The notes below the pieces were generated by a model, which saw nothing but the letters and a program-made list of their open reading frames with translations, had not been told where the DNA came from and made no database searches. DNA of 64,000 nt from Bacillota bacterium (lineage in GTDB: Bacteria > Bacillota > Clostridia > Acetivibrionales > DTU013), in contig JAEZRE010000006.1 of NCBI GenBank assembly GCA_023412915.1, positions 124,001-188,000 on the forward strand, written 5' to 3'. The position numbers were made by a program, and so were the translations under genes. Shown one piece after another: positions 15,483 through 24,095 of the stretch (its first letter is position 1; each line of letters opens with the position of its first letter).

Positions 15483-18089
15483 ATGATGGATTTGGATAAA
15501 TTTACGGAAAAGGCCCAGGAGGCGCTAGGAAGCGCACAGGAAACGGCGCTTCGCATGAATCATCAGCAGGTGGATGGAGAGCATCTGCACATGGCCTTGC
15601 TAAAGCAGGAAGAAGGCCTTATTCCGCGCCTTATGAATTTTATGGGGGTCAATACACAGCTGCTGATAAACGATGTTGAGAAGGAGCTTGAAAAACAGCC
15701 CTCGGTATACGGAAATACCGCGTCAAACATTTATGCCACCCGGCGCCTCAATGAGATATTTTTGCACGCGGGCGATGAAGCCCGTAAATTCAAGGACGAG
15801 TACGTTGGAGTCGAGCATCTGTATCTGGCGCTGATAAGGGAGAGGAGCACCCCTACCGAAAGGATACTCAGGCAGCATGGCGTCAACAGGGAAAATTTCC
15901 TCGCTGCTCTTGGAAAAGTGAGAAGCAACCAGCGCATAACCTCCAAGAATCCCGAGGAGACATATGAGGCTCTGGCCAGGTTCGGTTCGGACCTTGTCGA
16001 TATGGCGCGCAAGGGGAAGCTTGACCCTGTCATCGGCAGGGATGCCGAGATCCGGCGTGTAATCAGGATACTTTCCAGGAGGACCAAGAACAATCCCGTA
16101 TTGATCGGCGAGCCCGGAGTTGGAAAAACGGCTGTAGTAGAAGGACTTGCACAGAGAATATTGAAGGGCGACGTTCCCGAAGGACTCAAGGACAGGACCA
16201 TATTCGCACTGGATATGGGATCGCTTATAGCGGGAGCGAAGTATCGCGGAGAATTTGAGGAAAGGCTCAAGGCGGTGCTGAAGGAAGTTGAAAAATCCGA
16301 GGGAAGGATAATACTCTTCATCGACGAACTGCACAACATTGTAGGAGCAGGTAAGGCCGAGGGTTCGATGGATGCGGGCAATATACTGAAACCTATGCTT
16401 GCGCGGGGAGAGATCCATTGCATAGGCGCGACAACGCTGGATGAATACAGGAAATATATCGAAAAGGACGCGGCGCTCGAAAGAAGGTTCCAGCCTGTAA
16501 TGGTGGACCAACCCGATGTGGAGGATACGATATCCATCCTCCGCGGTTTGAAGGAGAAATTCGAGATACATCACGGCGTAAGAATAACCGATAGCGCCAT
16601 CATTGCCTGCGCAGTCCTTTCGAACCGGTACATCAGCGACCGTTTCCTGCCCGACAAGGCAATCGACCTAATGGACGAGGCAGCTGCAATGATACGTACG
16701 GAAATAGACAGCATGCCTGCCGAGCTTGATGAGACAAGCAGGAGAATCATGCAGCTCGAAATAGAGAAACAGGCGCTGCTGAAGGAGACTGACCGGAATT
16801 CGAAGGAAAGGCTCGCGGACCTCGAGAAGGATATTTCAGTCCAGAAGGAAAGGGCCGACATTATGAAGGCGCAATGGGAAAGTGAGAAAAGCAATCTTTC
16901 CAGGGAAAAGGAATTGAAACAGCAGATAGAGCAGACAAACCGGAAGATAGAGGAAGCTGAGCGCCGTTATGATCTTAATGAGCTGGCCGTACTGAAACAT
17001 GGAACCCTGCCCGGGCTTGAAAAACAGCTGCAACAGGAAAAGGAACGACTCGGCGGCTCCGGAAGCAAACGGCTTCTCAAGGAAGAGGTTACCGAGGAGG
17101 AAATCGCCGAGATTGTTTCAAGGTGGACGGGTATTCCCGTTACAAGGCTTGTCGAAAATGAAAGGGATAAGCTGCTGCACCTTGAAGAGTTGCTCCACAA
17201 ACGTGTAATAGGGCAGGACGAGGCCGTCGAAGCCGTATCGGGGGCAGTTCTCAGGGCGCGCTCGGGACTCAAGGATCCGCGTAAGCCGATCGGTTCCTTC
17301 ATTTTCCTTGGGCCAACCGGCGTAGGCAAGACTGAGTTGGCAAAAGCGTTATCTTCCGCATTGTTCGACAGCGAGGAGAACATGGTGAGGATCGATATGT
17401 CCGAGTACCAGGAAAAACATACTGTCGCAAGGCTTATCGGAGCGCCTCCCGGCTATGTGGGCTACGAAGAGGGAGGGCAGCTTACCGAGGCAGTGAGGAG
17501 GAAGCCCTACTGCGTCATACTGTTCGATGAAATAGAAAAGGCGCATCCCGAAGTATTCAACGTGTTGCTGCAGCTGCTTGACGACGGCAGGCTGACCGAC
17601 AGCCAGGGAAGGACGGTCAATTTCAAGGATACTGTCGTGATAATGACGTCGAACCTCGGAAGCAGTTTCCTGCTCGAAGGTATACGCTCCGGCGGAAGCA
17701 ATGAGGAAAAGCTCAGGGAGACTGTCCTGGCGGAGCTGAGACGCAGCTTCAAACCCGAGTTTCTTAACAGGATCGATGAGATAGTGATGTTCAAGCCCCT
17801 GCAAAAGAAAGAAATTGTTAAAATAATAGACCTGTCTCTCGACGATATCAGACGCAGGCTCGAAGACAGGCATATTACACTCGATTTGACCGACGCTGCC
17901 AGGAACTTTATAGCGGATACGGCTTATACGCCGGAATACGGCGCAAGGCCTGTAAAACGCTTTCTCCAGAAGGAACTGGAAACCGAGCTTGGAAAGCTCA
18001 TAATAAAAGGAGAAGTATCGGAGGGTTCGAAGGTTATGGTGGATGCAGGGGACAATGCGCTCATAATACGCAAGAACGATCTTATGTAA
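15483..18089 (+). CDS. clpB: ClpB ATP-dependent disaggregase
   Basis: The 868-residue product has the full ClpB architecture. An N-terminal Clp_N repeat domain (LDKFTEKAQEALGSAQ onward, about 1-145) precedes AAA module 1 with Walker A GEPGVGKT near residue 200 and Walker B ILFIDELHN. A coiled middle domain (about 395-515, Glu/Lys-rich) is typical of ClpB and separates it from ClpC/ClpA. AAA module 2 has GPTGVGKT, VILFDEIEKAHP and the C-terminal D2-small domain. ClpB cooperates with DnaK/DnaJ to extract polypeptides from aggregates. ATG 15483 is chosen because AAGGAGG lies a short distance upstream; an in-frame ATG at 15456 precedes this site. Confidence 0.96.
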   Translation: MMDLDKFTEKAQEALGSAQETALRMNHQQVDGEHLHMALLKQEEGLIPRLMNFMGVNTQLLINDVEKELEKQPSVYGNTASNIYATRRLNEIFLHAGDEARKFKDEYVGVEHLYLALIRERSTPTERILRQHGVNRENFLAALGKVRSNQRITSKNPEETYEALARFGSDLVDMARKGKLDPVIGRDAEIRRVIRILSRRTKNNPVLIGEPGVGKTAVVEGLAQRILKGDVPEGLKDRTIFALDMGSLIAGAKYRGEFEERLKAVLKEVEKSEGRIILFIDELHNIVGAGKAEGSMDAGNILKPMLARGEIHCIGATTLDEYRKYIEKDAALERRFQPVMVDQPDVEDTISILRGLKEKFEIHHGVRITDSAIIACAVLSNRYISDRFLPDKAIDLMDEAAAMIRTEIDSMPAELDETSRRIMQLEIEKQALLKETDRNSKERLADLEKDISVQKERADIMKAQWESEKSNLSREKELKQQIEQTNRKIEEAERRYDLNELAVLKHGTLPGLEKQLQQEKERLGGSGSKRLLKEEVTEEEIAEIVSRWTGIPVTRLVENERDKLLHLEELLHKRVIGQDEAVEAVSGAVLRARSGLKDPRKPIGSFIFLGPTGVGKTELAKALSSALFDSEENMVRIDMSEYQEKHTVARLIGAPPGYVGYEEGGQLTEAVRRKPYCVILFDEIEKAHPEVFNVLLQLLDDGRLTDSQGRTVNFKDTVVIMTSNLGSSFLLEGIRSGGSNEEKLRETVLAELRRSFKPEFLNRIDEIVMFKPLQKKEIVKIIDLSLDDIRRRLEDRHITLDLTDAARNFIADTAYTPEYGARPVKRFLQKELETELGKLIIKGEVSEGSKVMVDAGDNALIIRKNDLM

Positions 18090-18144
18090 CCTTTTTCAAT
18101 TGCTTCTCATAAACTATACCAGACCTTTAAAGGAGTGGTATAGG

Positions 18145-18666
18145 ATGGATGAATATTATATAGTACGTGACCCGCAGCCCTTCGGCAGCGCGCCCTGGCA
18201 GGATCCGGGATATCAAATGGCACAGGGGCCGGGGTTCCCGGGCGGTGGTCCGGGCGGATTCCCCGGAGGAGGCCCAGGAGGATTCCCCGGAGGAGGTCCA
18301 GGAGGATTCCCCGGAGGAGGTCCGGGCGGATTCCCCGGAGGAGGCCCGGGTGGATTCCCGGGAGGAGGCCCAGGAGGATTCCCCGGAGGAGGCCCGCCGT
18401 CAGGCCGTCCGCCGGCGTTTATACCGAGCCAGGCTACGGCGCAGCATGCAGGACAGCTTGGAGTCGGTGTATTTGCAGTTAATCCGGGTTCCATCAGGCC
18501 GTGCCTGTTCAGATACACCTATATATGGCTGAATAATGGGGAGCAGTTCTGGATGTGGCCTGTATTCATCGGCAGGAATTCCATTTCAGGTTGGAGATGG
18601 ACCGGGTTCAGATGGGTCTTCTTTGGTACGGATCTGAGGAGGATAGCGGCATTCACTTGCTTCTAA
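18145..18666 (+). CDS. Gly/Pro/Phe repeat protein with Trp-rich C-terminal domain
   Basis: From ATG 18145 (AGGAG upstream) the product is 173 residues. Residues 30-85 are seven near-perfect GFPGGGPG octapeptides (24-bp DNA repeats, 18232-18399). A QATAQHAGQLG linker follows, then an aromatic domain of about 55 residues: RYTYIWLNNGEQFWMWPVFIGR, GWRWTGFRWVFFGTDLRRI and a closing FTCF. The tail resembles a short domain found in small Clostridia/Bacillus proteins that are often left unnamed or called transporter; I recall the pattern only as a family, not its function. No signal peptide is visible. The repeat number is likely to vary between strains. It follows clpB by 55 bases and could be cotranscribed. 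Confidence 0.75.
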   Translation: MDEYYIVRDPQPFGSAPWQDPGYQMAQGPGFPGGGPGGFPGGGPGGFPGGGPGGFPGGGPGGFPGGGPGGFPGGGPGGFPGGGPPSGRPPAFIPSQATAQHAGQLGVGVFAVNPGSIRPCLFRYTYIWLNNGEQFWMWPVFIGRNSISGWRWTGFRWVFFGTDLRRIAAFTCF

Positions 18667-18719
18667 AATCGAGCACCAATGGTTTTTGAGCAAAATTGCT
18701 TTGTGTTCCACTAAATCAA

Positions 18720-18763
18720 AAGGCGCTGGCCGGGGCTAATTTAGCCCTGTTGACCAGCGCCTT
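18720..18763. terminator. Bidirectional terminator between repeat-protein and LemA genes
   Basis: Ten-base arms AAGGCGCTGG / CCAGCGCCTT enclose a second stem (GGGCTAA / TTAGCCC). The minus-strand side runs into TTTTGATTT, so it serves the LemA operon best, and it can also end rightward transcription from clpB. Confidence 0.8.
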
Positions 18764-18818
18764 GCTTATTCGCTTTTACTTGTTCAAACCAGGTAACGCT
18801 ATTGCCTCGTCACACTTG

Positions 18819-19373
18819 TCAAAATTGTATCTTAGGAGCGGCCGACTCGTTCTCATCGAGGGTGAAGAAGGGCTCTTCCATGAAATTGTAGCGGTTTGCA
18901 AAGATGTTCGTGGGGAACATCTGTATGGCGTTGTTATATTCCATAACCACGTCATTGTAAAACTGCCTTGCAAACATGATCTTGTCCTCGGTTTTTGAAA
19001 GCTCATGCTGGAGCTCCTGAAAATTGGAGTTCGCTTTCAGTTCAGGGTAGGCCTCGGTAACCGCAAACAGCCTGCTAAGCCCCTGCGTAAGCTCGCCGTT
19101 GGCCTTCATGACGTCTTGACGCGAGCCTGAAGCCATATAATTGCTCCTTGCCTGCATTACGGCTTCAAAGGTCTGCTTCTCATGTGCTGCGTAGCCTTTT
19201 ACTGTCTCCAGCAAATTGGGTATGAGGTCGAACCTTCTCTTTAGCTGAACGTCTATCTGGCTCCATGAATTCGCCACCTTGTTACGCTTGCCGACGAGGC
19301 CGTTATATGAGCCTATTGCAAATATTACGACTGCCAGGACAACCAGGACTAAAATTACCAGGAATGGTACCAT
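18819..19373 (-). CDS. LemA family protein
   Basis: The 184-residue product starts with one membrane helix (VPFLVILVLVVLAVVIFAIGSY) and then the LemA core. This includes YNGLVGKRNKVANSWSQIDVQL, RRFDLIPNLLETVKGYAAHE, AYPELKANSNFQELQHEL and the tail YNNAIQMFPTNIFA. LemA proteins are small, helical, membrane-anchored proteins of unresolved role, commonly encoded beside a DUF2207/TPM-type membrane protein, as here. ATG 19373 is chosen for its AGGAGG site. It lies downstream of the DUF2207 gene on the same strand, separated by about 230 non-coding bases containing imperfect repeats of GCGTCTGCTAG-like words. Confidence 0.9.
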   Translation of the reverse strand: MVPFLVILVLVVLAVVIFAIGSYNGLVGKRNKVANSWSQIDVQLKRRFDLIPNLLETVKGYAAHEKQTFEAVMQARSNYMASGSRQDVMKANGELTQGLSRLFAVTEAYPELKANSNFQELQHELSKTEDKIMFARQFYNDVVMEYNNAIQMFPTNIFANRYNFMEEPFFTLDENESAAPKIQF

Positions 19374-19601
19374 TTTAATATCCTCCTCTTGTTTATTAAA
19401 CCTGCCGTCCTTAACAGCAGGATCGTGACTATTAATTGATTCGCTTTTTAGGTTCCGGCACCGACTGCATCCGCCGAAACTCGCCTGCTGGAGCACGCTT
19501 TCCAGTATGCAGCTTTCTGAACAAGCCTTCTTGATTTCGCTTTCTCGATTGCGTCTGTTGAAACGCGTCTGCTAGTTCCTGCTAGTTCTCGCCTACGTTT
19601 G

Positions 19602-21572
19602 CTAGAACGCGCCGCCTCCGCCACCGCCGCCACCGCCGCCGGAGCTACCTCCGCCACCGCCGCCGCTGAAGCCGCCGCCTCCTCCGGAAGCAGATGAGTT
19701 GGTCGAATTTGCAACTGAAAACGCATTGCTGATCGCGCTATCGACAGAACTTACCGTCGTATCGAAAGCGTTTGTAAACGCCGCAAAATTATTGAAGCTA
19801 TAACCATACATGAAGGTCAGCCGCGTATTCTGCAGGTCCGTATCGGTGAATACGAGAGGAAGTTGTCTGATGACTTCCTTTGCAACACCGAGCGAGATCG
19901 CGTACACGAGGTAATGCTCCCACATCACTATTGAAGGCATCTCAGCCTTTTCAAGATTGCTGAAATCCTTCAGGAAGTTCTTGAAGGCATGCCACATTGC
20001 ATGCTGTTCGTTTCCGTAAGCAGTACGCCTTTTGAAACTCGCCGAGTAGATCAACAGTATGACCGCCTGTATCACCAAAGCGACGCCAAAGGTCGATTTC
20101 AAAGCGGTAACAACCAATATTCCGAGTCCGAGACAGGCAAGCGCGGAAAGCACTCCGATCGTTCGTCCCGTACTGCAGGTCTCGTCTAAGAAGTTGTTTT
20201 TACCGGCTTCTGCTTTGGCAAGACTTTGCCATCTGGAATAATCCTCGGTAAAATGTCGCGCGCCCGATGTGGATCTGCAATAATCCGAGATATCGTCCAG
20301 ACGTACGCTGTATCCGTTTCCGACGCTGCCCAGGAACCAATCCATCAGGAATGCCTCATGTCTTTTAAGGCTCACATTCGGCGCTTTAGGATTGATCGCC
20401 AGACTGTAGTCCTGTACCTCTTTGTCCTTGAAGAAGCCGTGCTTGACGTAGGTGTCATTGTTGAGCAGGAGCTGCTCCTTTCTGACGAGGTCCATCAGCG
20501 TTGCCGTGATGTCGCGCGTATCGACACTACCCATAGACATGAGCACGCTCATTTCCGCGGGAGTATATTCACCGGGGAGCTCCCTGTAATATTTGCCTTC
20601 GAAGCTTGGCTTGAATTCCTTGTCATACTTGAAATACAGCCAGATGATTAGCACAAACCACAGGCAGAACACAGTTGCGCCGACTGCACTGCCGATTGGT
20701 CTTATGGCCGCATCCCTGGCCCGCTGAGCCTCCTGCTGCTTCCGCTGCTCTTCCTGCCGCATTTGATATTCCTCGACCTGACGACGCGCTTCCTCCCTTT
20801 GCTTGTTTGCTTCATCTGCCAGTTGTGCCTCGTTGGCCAGTATCCCAGCAAGTGCATCCTTGTTTACAACTCTGCCGGCCTGTGGTATCAGCGGGGTGGG
20901 GAACAGCACGAGCGTCTCCATCCAGTTTCCCGGAGGAAGGTAATCCAGCGTGAATTGTACGTTCCTTCCGTCTATTATTTCGCTTTTGCCCGTCAGAGGG
21001 CCATGACCGTACACCTTTATATCGCTTGCCGATGCGCCCTCGGGCAATTGTATATTTACTACTATATTGCCTAAAGCCACTGTCCAGCCCGAATCTATTA
21101 TCTTTCTGTTGAATTCGGCAATATCGTTGTATCTGGTGCAGACACTGAGCAAGGTATATCTGTAAATAAAGGTTTTACTTTGGTTGCTCGATTTCTCATA
21201 GACCTTGAACCGCTCGAGATTGCCTTCAGCCACCATGTTATATGTCCCTGACGGTCCATCTGCGTCGAGACTGTTTTCCGAATTGACAGAAAGCTCCCTT
21301 TCCGTGCCGTTATCGTCGACGTAAAGCTTTACGTTCTGTATTCCGTCGGTGCTGCTGAAGTCGATATCGCGCAGAACTCCGTTGAAATCCCCGTTGAACT
21401 GGTAGGTGATCCTCTCTTCGATATTTGCTGAGCCGTCGGGTTGTACGTCTACATTTACCGTATAACCTTCTACGGAATAATACCTGGAGTCGGCATTGAC
21501 CGTCCAACCGGATGAAAATACAGCCAATAGCGTGACTGCCGCAAGGATCAGCGACGTCAGTTTCCTTTTCAT
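19602..21572 (-). CDS. DUF2207 family membrane protein with Gly-rich tail
   Basis: The 656-residue protein has a Sec signal peptide (MKRKLTSLILAAVTLLAVFS, cleavage near AD28). An extracellular DUF2207 domain (YYSVEGYTVNVDVQPDGSAN to about residue 240) precedes a charged coiled segment (QREEARRQVEEYQMRQEEQ), a first membrane helix (about 292-312) and a cytoplasmic region with ELPGEYTPAEMSVLMSMG. Two further helices follow near 475-520 and the C-terminus is an extreme Gly/Ser tail. This is the standard YciQ-like architecture; such tails often end LemA partner proteins. It heads a two-gene unit with the LemA gene. The exact function is unknown, but an envelope role is likely. Confidence 0.9.
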   Translation of the reverse strand: MKRKLTSLILAAVTLLAVFSSGWTVNADSRYYSVEGYTVNVDVQPDGSANIEERITYQFNGDFNGVLRDIDFSSTDGIQNVKLYVDDNGTERELSVNSENSLDADGPSGTYNMVAEGNLERFKVYEKSSNQSKTFIYRYTLLSVCTRYNDIAEFNRKIIDSGWTVALGNIVVNIQLPEGASASDIKVYGHGPLTGKSEIIDGRNVQFTLDYLPPGNWMETLVLFPTPLIPQAGRVVNKDALAGILANEAQLADEANKQREEARRQVEEYQMRQEEQRKQQEAQRARDAAIRPIGSAVGATVFCLWFVLIIWLYFKYDKEFKPSFEGKYYRELPGEYTPAEMSVLMSMGSVDTRDITATLMDLVRKEQLLLNNDTYVKHGFFKDKEVQDYSLAINPKAPNVSLKRHEAFLMDWFLGSVGNGYSVRLDDISDYCRSTSGARHFTEDYSRWQSLAKAEAGKNNFLDETCSTGRTIGVLSALACLGLGILVVTALKSTFGVALVIQAVILLIYSASFKRRTAYGNEQHAMWHAFKNFLKDFSNLEKAEMPSIVMWEHYLVYAISLGVAKEVIRQLPLVFTDTDLQNTRLTFMYGYSFNNFAAFTNAFDTTVSSVDSAISNAFSVANSTNSSASGGGGGFSGGGGGGSSGGGGGGGGGGAF

Positions 21573-21898
21573 TTAAAACCTCCTGTCATATGGTGCCGGA
21601 ATGTGTATTTTGTTCCGTCTGTTTAAATTCTATCACATTATACTTTATATTTATTAAGTTTGTTTTTATTTTAAGTCCGATTTATGATGCAATTATCCGT
21701 CTGCTCTTTCTGTAACGATATTACACGCAACAGCGCTTGTGACAAAGTGGAGGCCGAATAGCCGTATAAATGTAAAAGAAGGGTCCTGCTATTGCTTTAA
21801 TAAGCGGAACCCTTCCTTTACTTTATTCTATTTACTAAACGAGTTTCCTGTACTGTTGTATATCACTGCGGGAAACACCGTGATAAGGCAATCCGATT
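21573..21898. other. Intergenic region holding a minus-strand terminator
   Basis: The 326-base gap between the DUF2207 start and the end of the SDR gene shows no credible gene. The only clear element is the terminator at 21778-21815, listed separately; the half nearest 21573 must contain the DUF2207/LemA promoter, but I cannot place it securely. Confidence 0.4.
21778..21815 (-). terminator. Terminator of the leftward acyl-biosynthesis operon
   Basis: On the minus strand GAAGGGTTCC and GGACCCTTC arms (one bulge) flank a 20-base loop and are followed by TTTTAC. It lies about 85 bases past the stop of the SDR gene. Confidence 0.65.
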
Positions 21899-22660
21899 CT
21901 AGTGCGCCGTATATCCTCCGTCAACGATCATAGATGTACCCGTGATAAACCCGGAAGCATCACTTAGCAGAAAAGCAGCCGCTTGGGCAACATCTGTGGG
22001 TTTTCCGATGCCCAGAACCTGTCTTTTCATAAGTTCGGCTTCAAAGTCCTTATTATTGACGATTGCCTTTAACCCGTCATATATTTTAGTTCCTATCATA
22101 GCGGGAGCAACTGAGTTGATTCTTATTTTCTTTGGGGCAAGATCCAGCGCCATCGATCTGATAGCGCTTTCAAGAGCTCCCTTGCTAGCGCAATATGCAG
22201 TCAGGCCTCTGGCGCCCACCTTGCTTGATATGGATGAAATGGCAACTATACTGCCTCCGTTATTATTATTCTTCCGTTTTGAAAAATTTTTTGCAAGCTC
22301 TACAAAAGAAAAAAAGTTTACTGACATGATACTTCCTAAATCGCATAGTTTTAAGTACTGCAAAGGCATGGTTTGGGATATTCCTGCCGAATGTACCAGT
22401 CCGTTGAGCTTTAGCCCGTCAGCACAGACATTGTCCATCAGGCTTTCAATTGCTTCAGGATTATTAAAATCAAACAGGTAATAGGAATGATTGCCGGGTT
22501 CGAGTTCGTTATATGTTTCCTTCAGCCTTTCCTCATTTCTTGCCACCATAACAACGTTGGCGCCCAATTTACTTAAAAAGATGGCGATCTCCCTGCCGAT
22601 GCCGGAGGAAGCACCTGTGACCATTATATTTTTACCACTCAGATCCAATGGATTTATCAT
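21899..22660 (-). CDS. Short-chain dehydrogenase/reductase, FabG-like
   Basis: The 253-residue protein is a classical SDR: TGASSGIG NAD(P)-binding loop at 15-22, HSAGIS (NNAG equivalent) near 90, catalytic Ser in ISSISS at about 142 and YCASK (Y156, K160), with C-terminal GFITGTSMIVDGGY. In FabG this chemistry reduces 3-oxoacyl-ACP. Next to a KAS III-like synthase and a carrier protein, reduction of a carrier-bound beta-keto acyl chain is the likely job. Last gene of the leftward operon SDR-KAS-ACP-acyltransferase; the spacing of six bases to the KAS gene indicates cotranscription. An oxidation reaction on a free alcohol cannot be excluded. Confidence 0.9.
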   Translation of the reverse strand: MINPLDLSGKNIMVTGASSGIGREIAIFLSKLGANVVMVARNEERLKETYNELEPGNHSYYLFDFNNPEAIESLMDNVCADGLKLNGLVHSAGISQTMPLQYLKLCDLGSIMSVNFFSFVELAKNFSKRKNNNNGGSIVAISSISSKVGARGLTAYCASKGALESAIRSMALDLAPKKIRINSVAPAMIGTKIYDGLKAIVNNKDFEAELMKRQVLGIGKPTDVAQAAAFLLSDASGFITGTSMIVDGGYTAH

Positions 22661-22666
22661 TATATC

Positions 22667-23713
22667 TCATCCTTCTTTGTAATAGTCATTGGTATATATC
22701 ATTGGAAGGCAAACAGATTTGTCCATTTCCAAGTAAATGCCTCCCCAGGACAAGCCAATACCGAAGCCGCACAAAAATAATTTCAACGGTCCGCTTGATT
22801 CCTCATTCCCCAGCGCGTCTACAAGCGTAATCGGGATGGACTCTCCGCTTGTATTACCGTATCTTTCAATAGATAAAGGCACTTTTTCCATTGGCAGATT
22901 CAACTTTTTAGCCAAATGCCTTAGAATAAAACGATTGGCCTGATGGAACGCAAACATGTCAATATCATTCATATCAATACTATATTGAGACATGAAGCGT
23001 TCAACAGTCCGGGGGACATCTGTAATAGTAAAAGAGAAGATGGCCGAACCATTCATAGCCAGTTCATATTCTGATTCATCTACGTCTTTTCTGCTCCTGC
23101 TTCTTGCATGGCCGGCAGGAACAATGATATTTTTGTAACCGCTTCCCTTAGTCTTTAAAAAGTATTTCATATTTTTACCTGCTGTTTTTTCAAGTGCTGT
23201 AGCAGATCCTCCGTCGCCAAAAATCATGGCTGTTGCGCTGTCATTCTGATTAATCCCGTAGTTGCTGGTATCTCCGACAAGCAGAAGTACTCTGTTCAGA
23301 TCCTGAGTAGAGATCATCGTAGCCGCCAGCCAGATACCGTAAACATAAGCCGAGCAACCCAGATTTACGTCAAAGGCAATACAATCTTCACTGAGCCCCA
23401 GCCTGTGCTGCAGAACGCAGGCGCTCGCCGGTACTGCATAATCGGGTGTCTGAGTGATGAGGATCAAAGCATCAACGGAAGAAGGCTCCCAGCCCAATTT
23501 TTCCAGCAGCCTTGTCGCTGCGGCATAGCACAAATCCGAGGTACATTGCTCATCCAGAGCTACATACCTGGTTTCTACGCCTGTCATATTAATAAATTTC
23601 CGGACATTTTCCTCCCCGAACACTTCGTTATATTCCTCGTTTTTTACTATATGATCGGGTACCGCACATGCTATTCCTTTGATCTCCACATCTTTCAATA
23701 TTCCTGTTGCCAA
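22667..23713 (-). CDS. 3-oxoacyl-ACP synthase III (FabH)-like condensing enzyme
   Basis: The 348-residue thiolase-fold enzyme has the KAS III triad: C120 in VNLGCSAYVYG, H257 in FAFHQANRFIL and N287 in YGNTSGESIP, with the family's C-terminal GFGIGLSWGG. KAS III enzymes condense an acyl-CoA starter with malonyl-ACP; relatives in secondary metabolism start chains, transfer acyl groups or make beta-lactone and head-to-head products. A 15-residue insert, HARSRSRKDVDESEY, sits near residues 202-216. No housekeeping fab genes accompany it, which argues for a specialised pathway. Its start has an ATG with a GGTGAGATC-type weak site shortly after the ACP stop (11-base gap). Confidence 0.9.
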   Translation of the reverse strand: MATGILKDVEIKGIACAVPDHIVKNEEYNEVFGEENVRKFINMTGVETRYVALDEQCTSDLCYAAATRLLEKLGWEPSSVDALILITQTPDYAVPASACVLQHRLGLSEDCIAFDVNLGCSAYVYGIWLAATMISTQDLNRVLLLVGDTSNYGINQNDSATAMIFGDGGSATALEKTAGKNMKYFLKTKGSGYKNIIVPAGHARSRSRKDVDESEYELAMNGSAIFSFTITDVPRTVERFMSQYSIDMNDIDMFAFHQANRFILRHLAKKLNLPMEKVPLSIERYGNTSGESIPITLVDALGNEESSGPLKLFLCGFGIGLSWGGIYLEMDKSVCLPMIYTNDYYKEG

Positions 23714-23724
23714 TTGATCTCACC

Positions 23725-23943
23725 TCATCCCATTTTATCAGTGATGTCTTTTATCGTTTTAAACCCCTTGACTTCCTCCGGTGTGAGCTCTTTCTTGAAC
23801 ATGCTGTCAAACATGGCAATTATAGTTATCGAAGCTATCGAATCCCATTCTGTGAGTTGATCCAGCACAGTTTCCTCTCTTAACGTATCCTGTTCGACAT
23901 CCAGTAAATTTTCGAGAATATTCAACTTTTCCTTAATGACCAT
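23725..23943 (-). CDS. Acyl carrier protein
   Basis: From ATG 23943 (AAGGAG upstream) the product is 72 residues with the helical ACP layout. The phosphopantetheine site is LTEWDSIASITIIAMF with S35 following D34, and an ELTPEEVKGFKTIKDITD C-terminal part supplies helix III/IV. The motif is DSI rather than the usual DSL of fatty-acid AcpP, and this, with the context, points to a dedicated carrier of a specialised pathway. It would hold the growing acyl chain for the KAS III-like enzyme, the SDR and possibly the HxxxD acyltransferases. Upstream in-frame codons exist but lack ACP homology and a ribosome site. Confidence 0.92.
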   Translation of the reverse strand: MVIKEKLNILENLLDVEQDTLREETVLDQLTEWDSIASITIIAMFDSMFKKELTPEEVKGFKTIKDITDKMG

Positions 23944-24095
23944 AAAAACTCTCCTTTTTGTCATAATGAAATATTCAACCGGGGTACAGCGTATGGTTGC
24001 ATTTGCTTTACATAATAGAATATGCTGCCTTTTAAAATGTGTGAAGTATTTGAAGAACATCCGAAGCAGTGAATATGTCGGCATAGAAGGCTGTT

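Noticed and set aside
15723..16574. Long leftward frame within clpB
   Set aside because: Antisense of the AAA module 1 of ClpB, with no start signal or domain.
18213..18518. Leftward Pro-rich frame opposite the GFPGGGPG repeats
   Set aside because: Its repeats come only from the complementary strand of the Gly/Pro repeat gene; no ribosome site or conserved tail.
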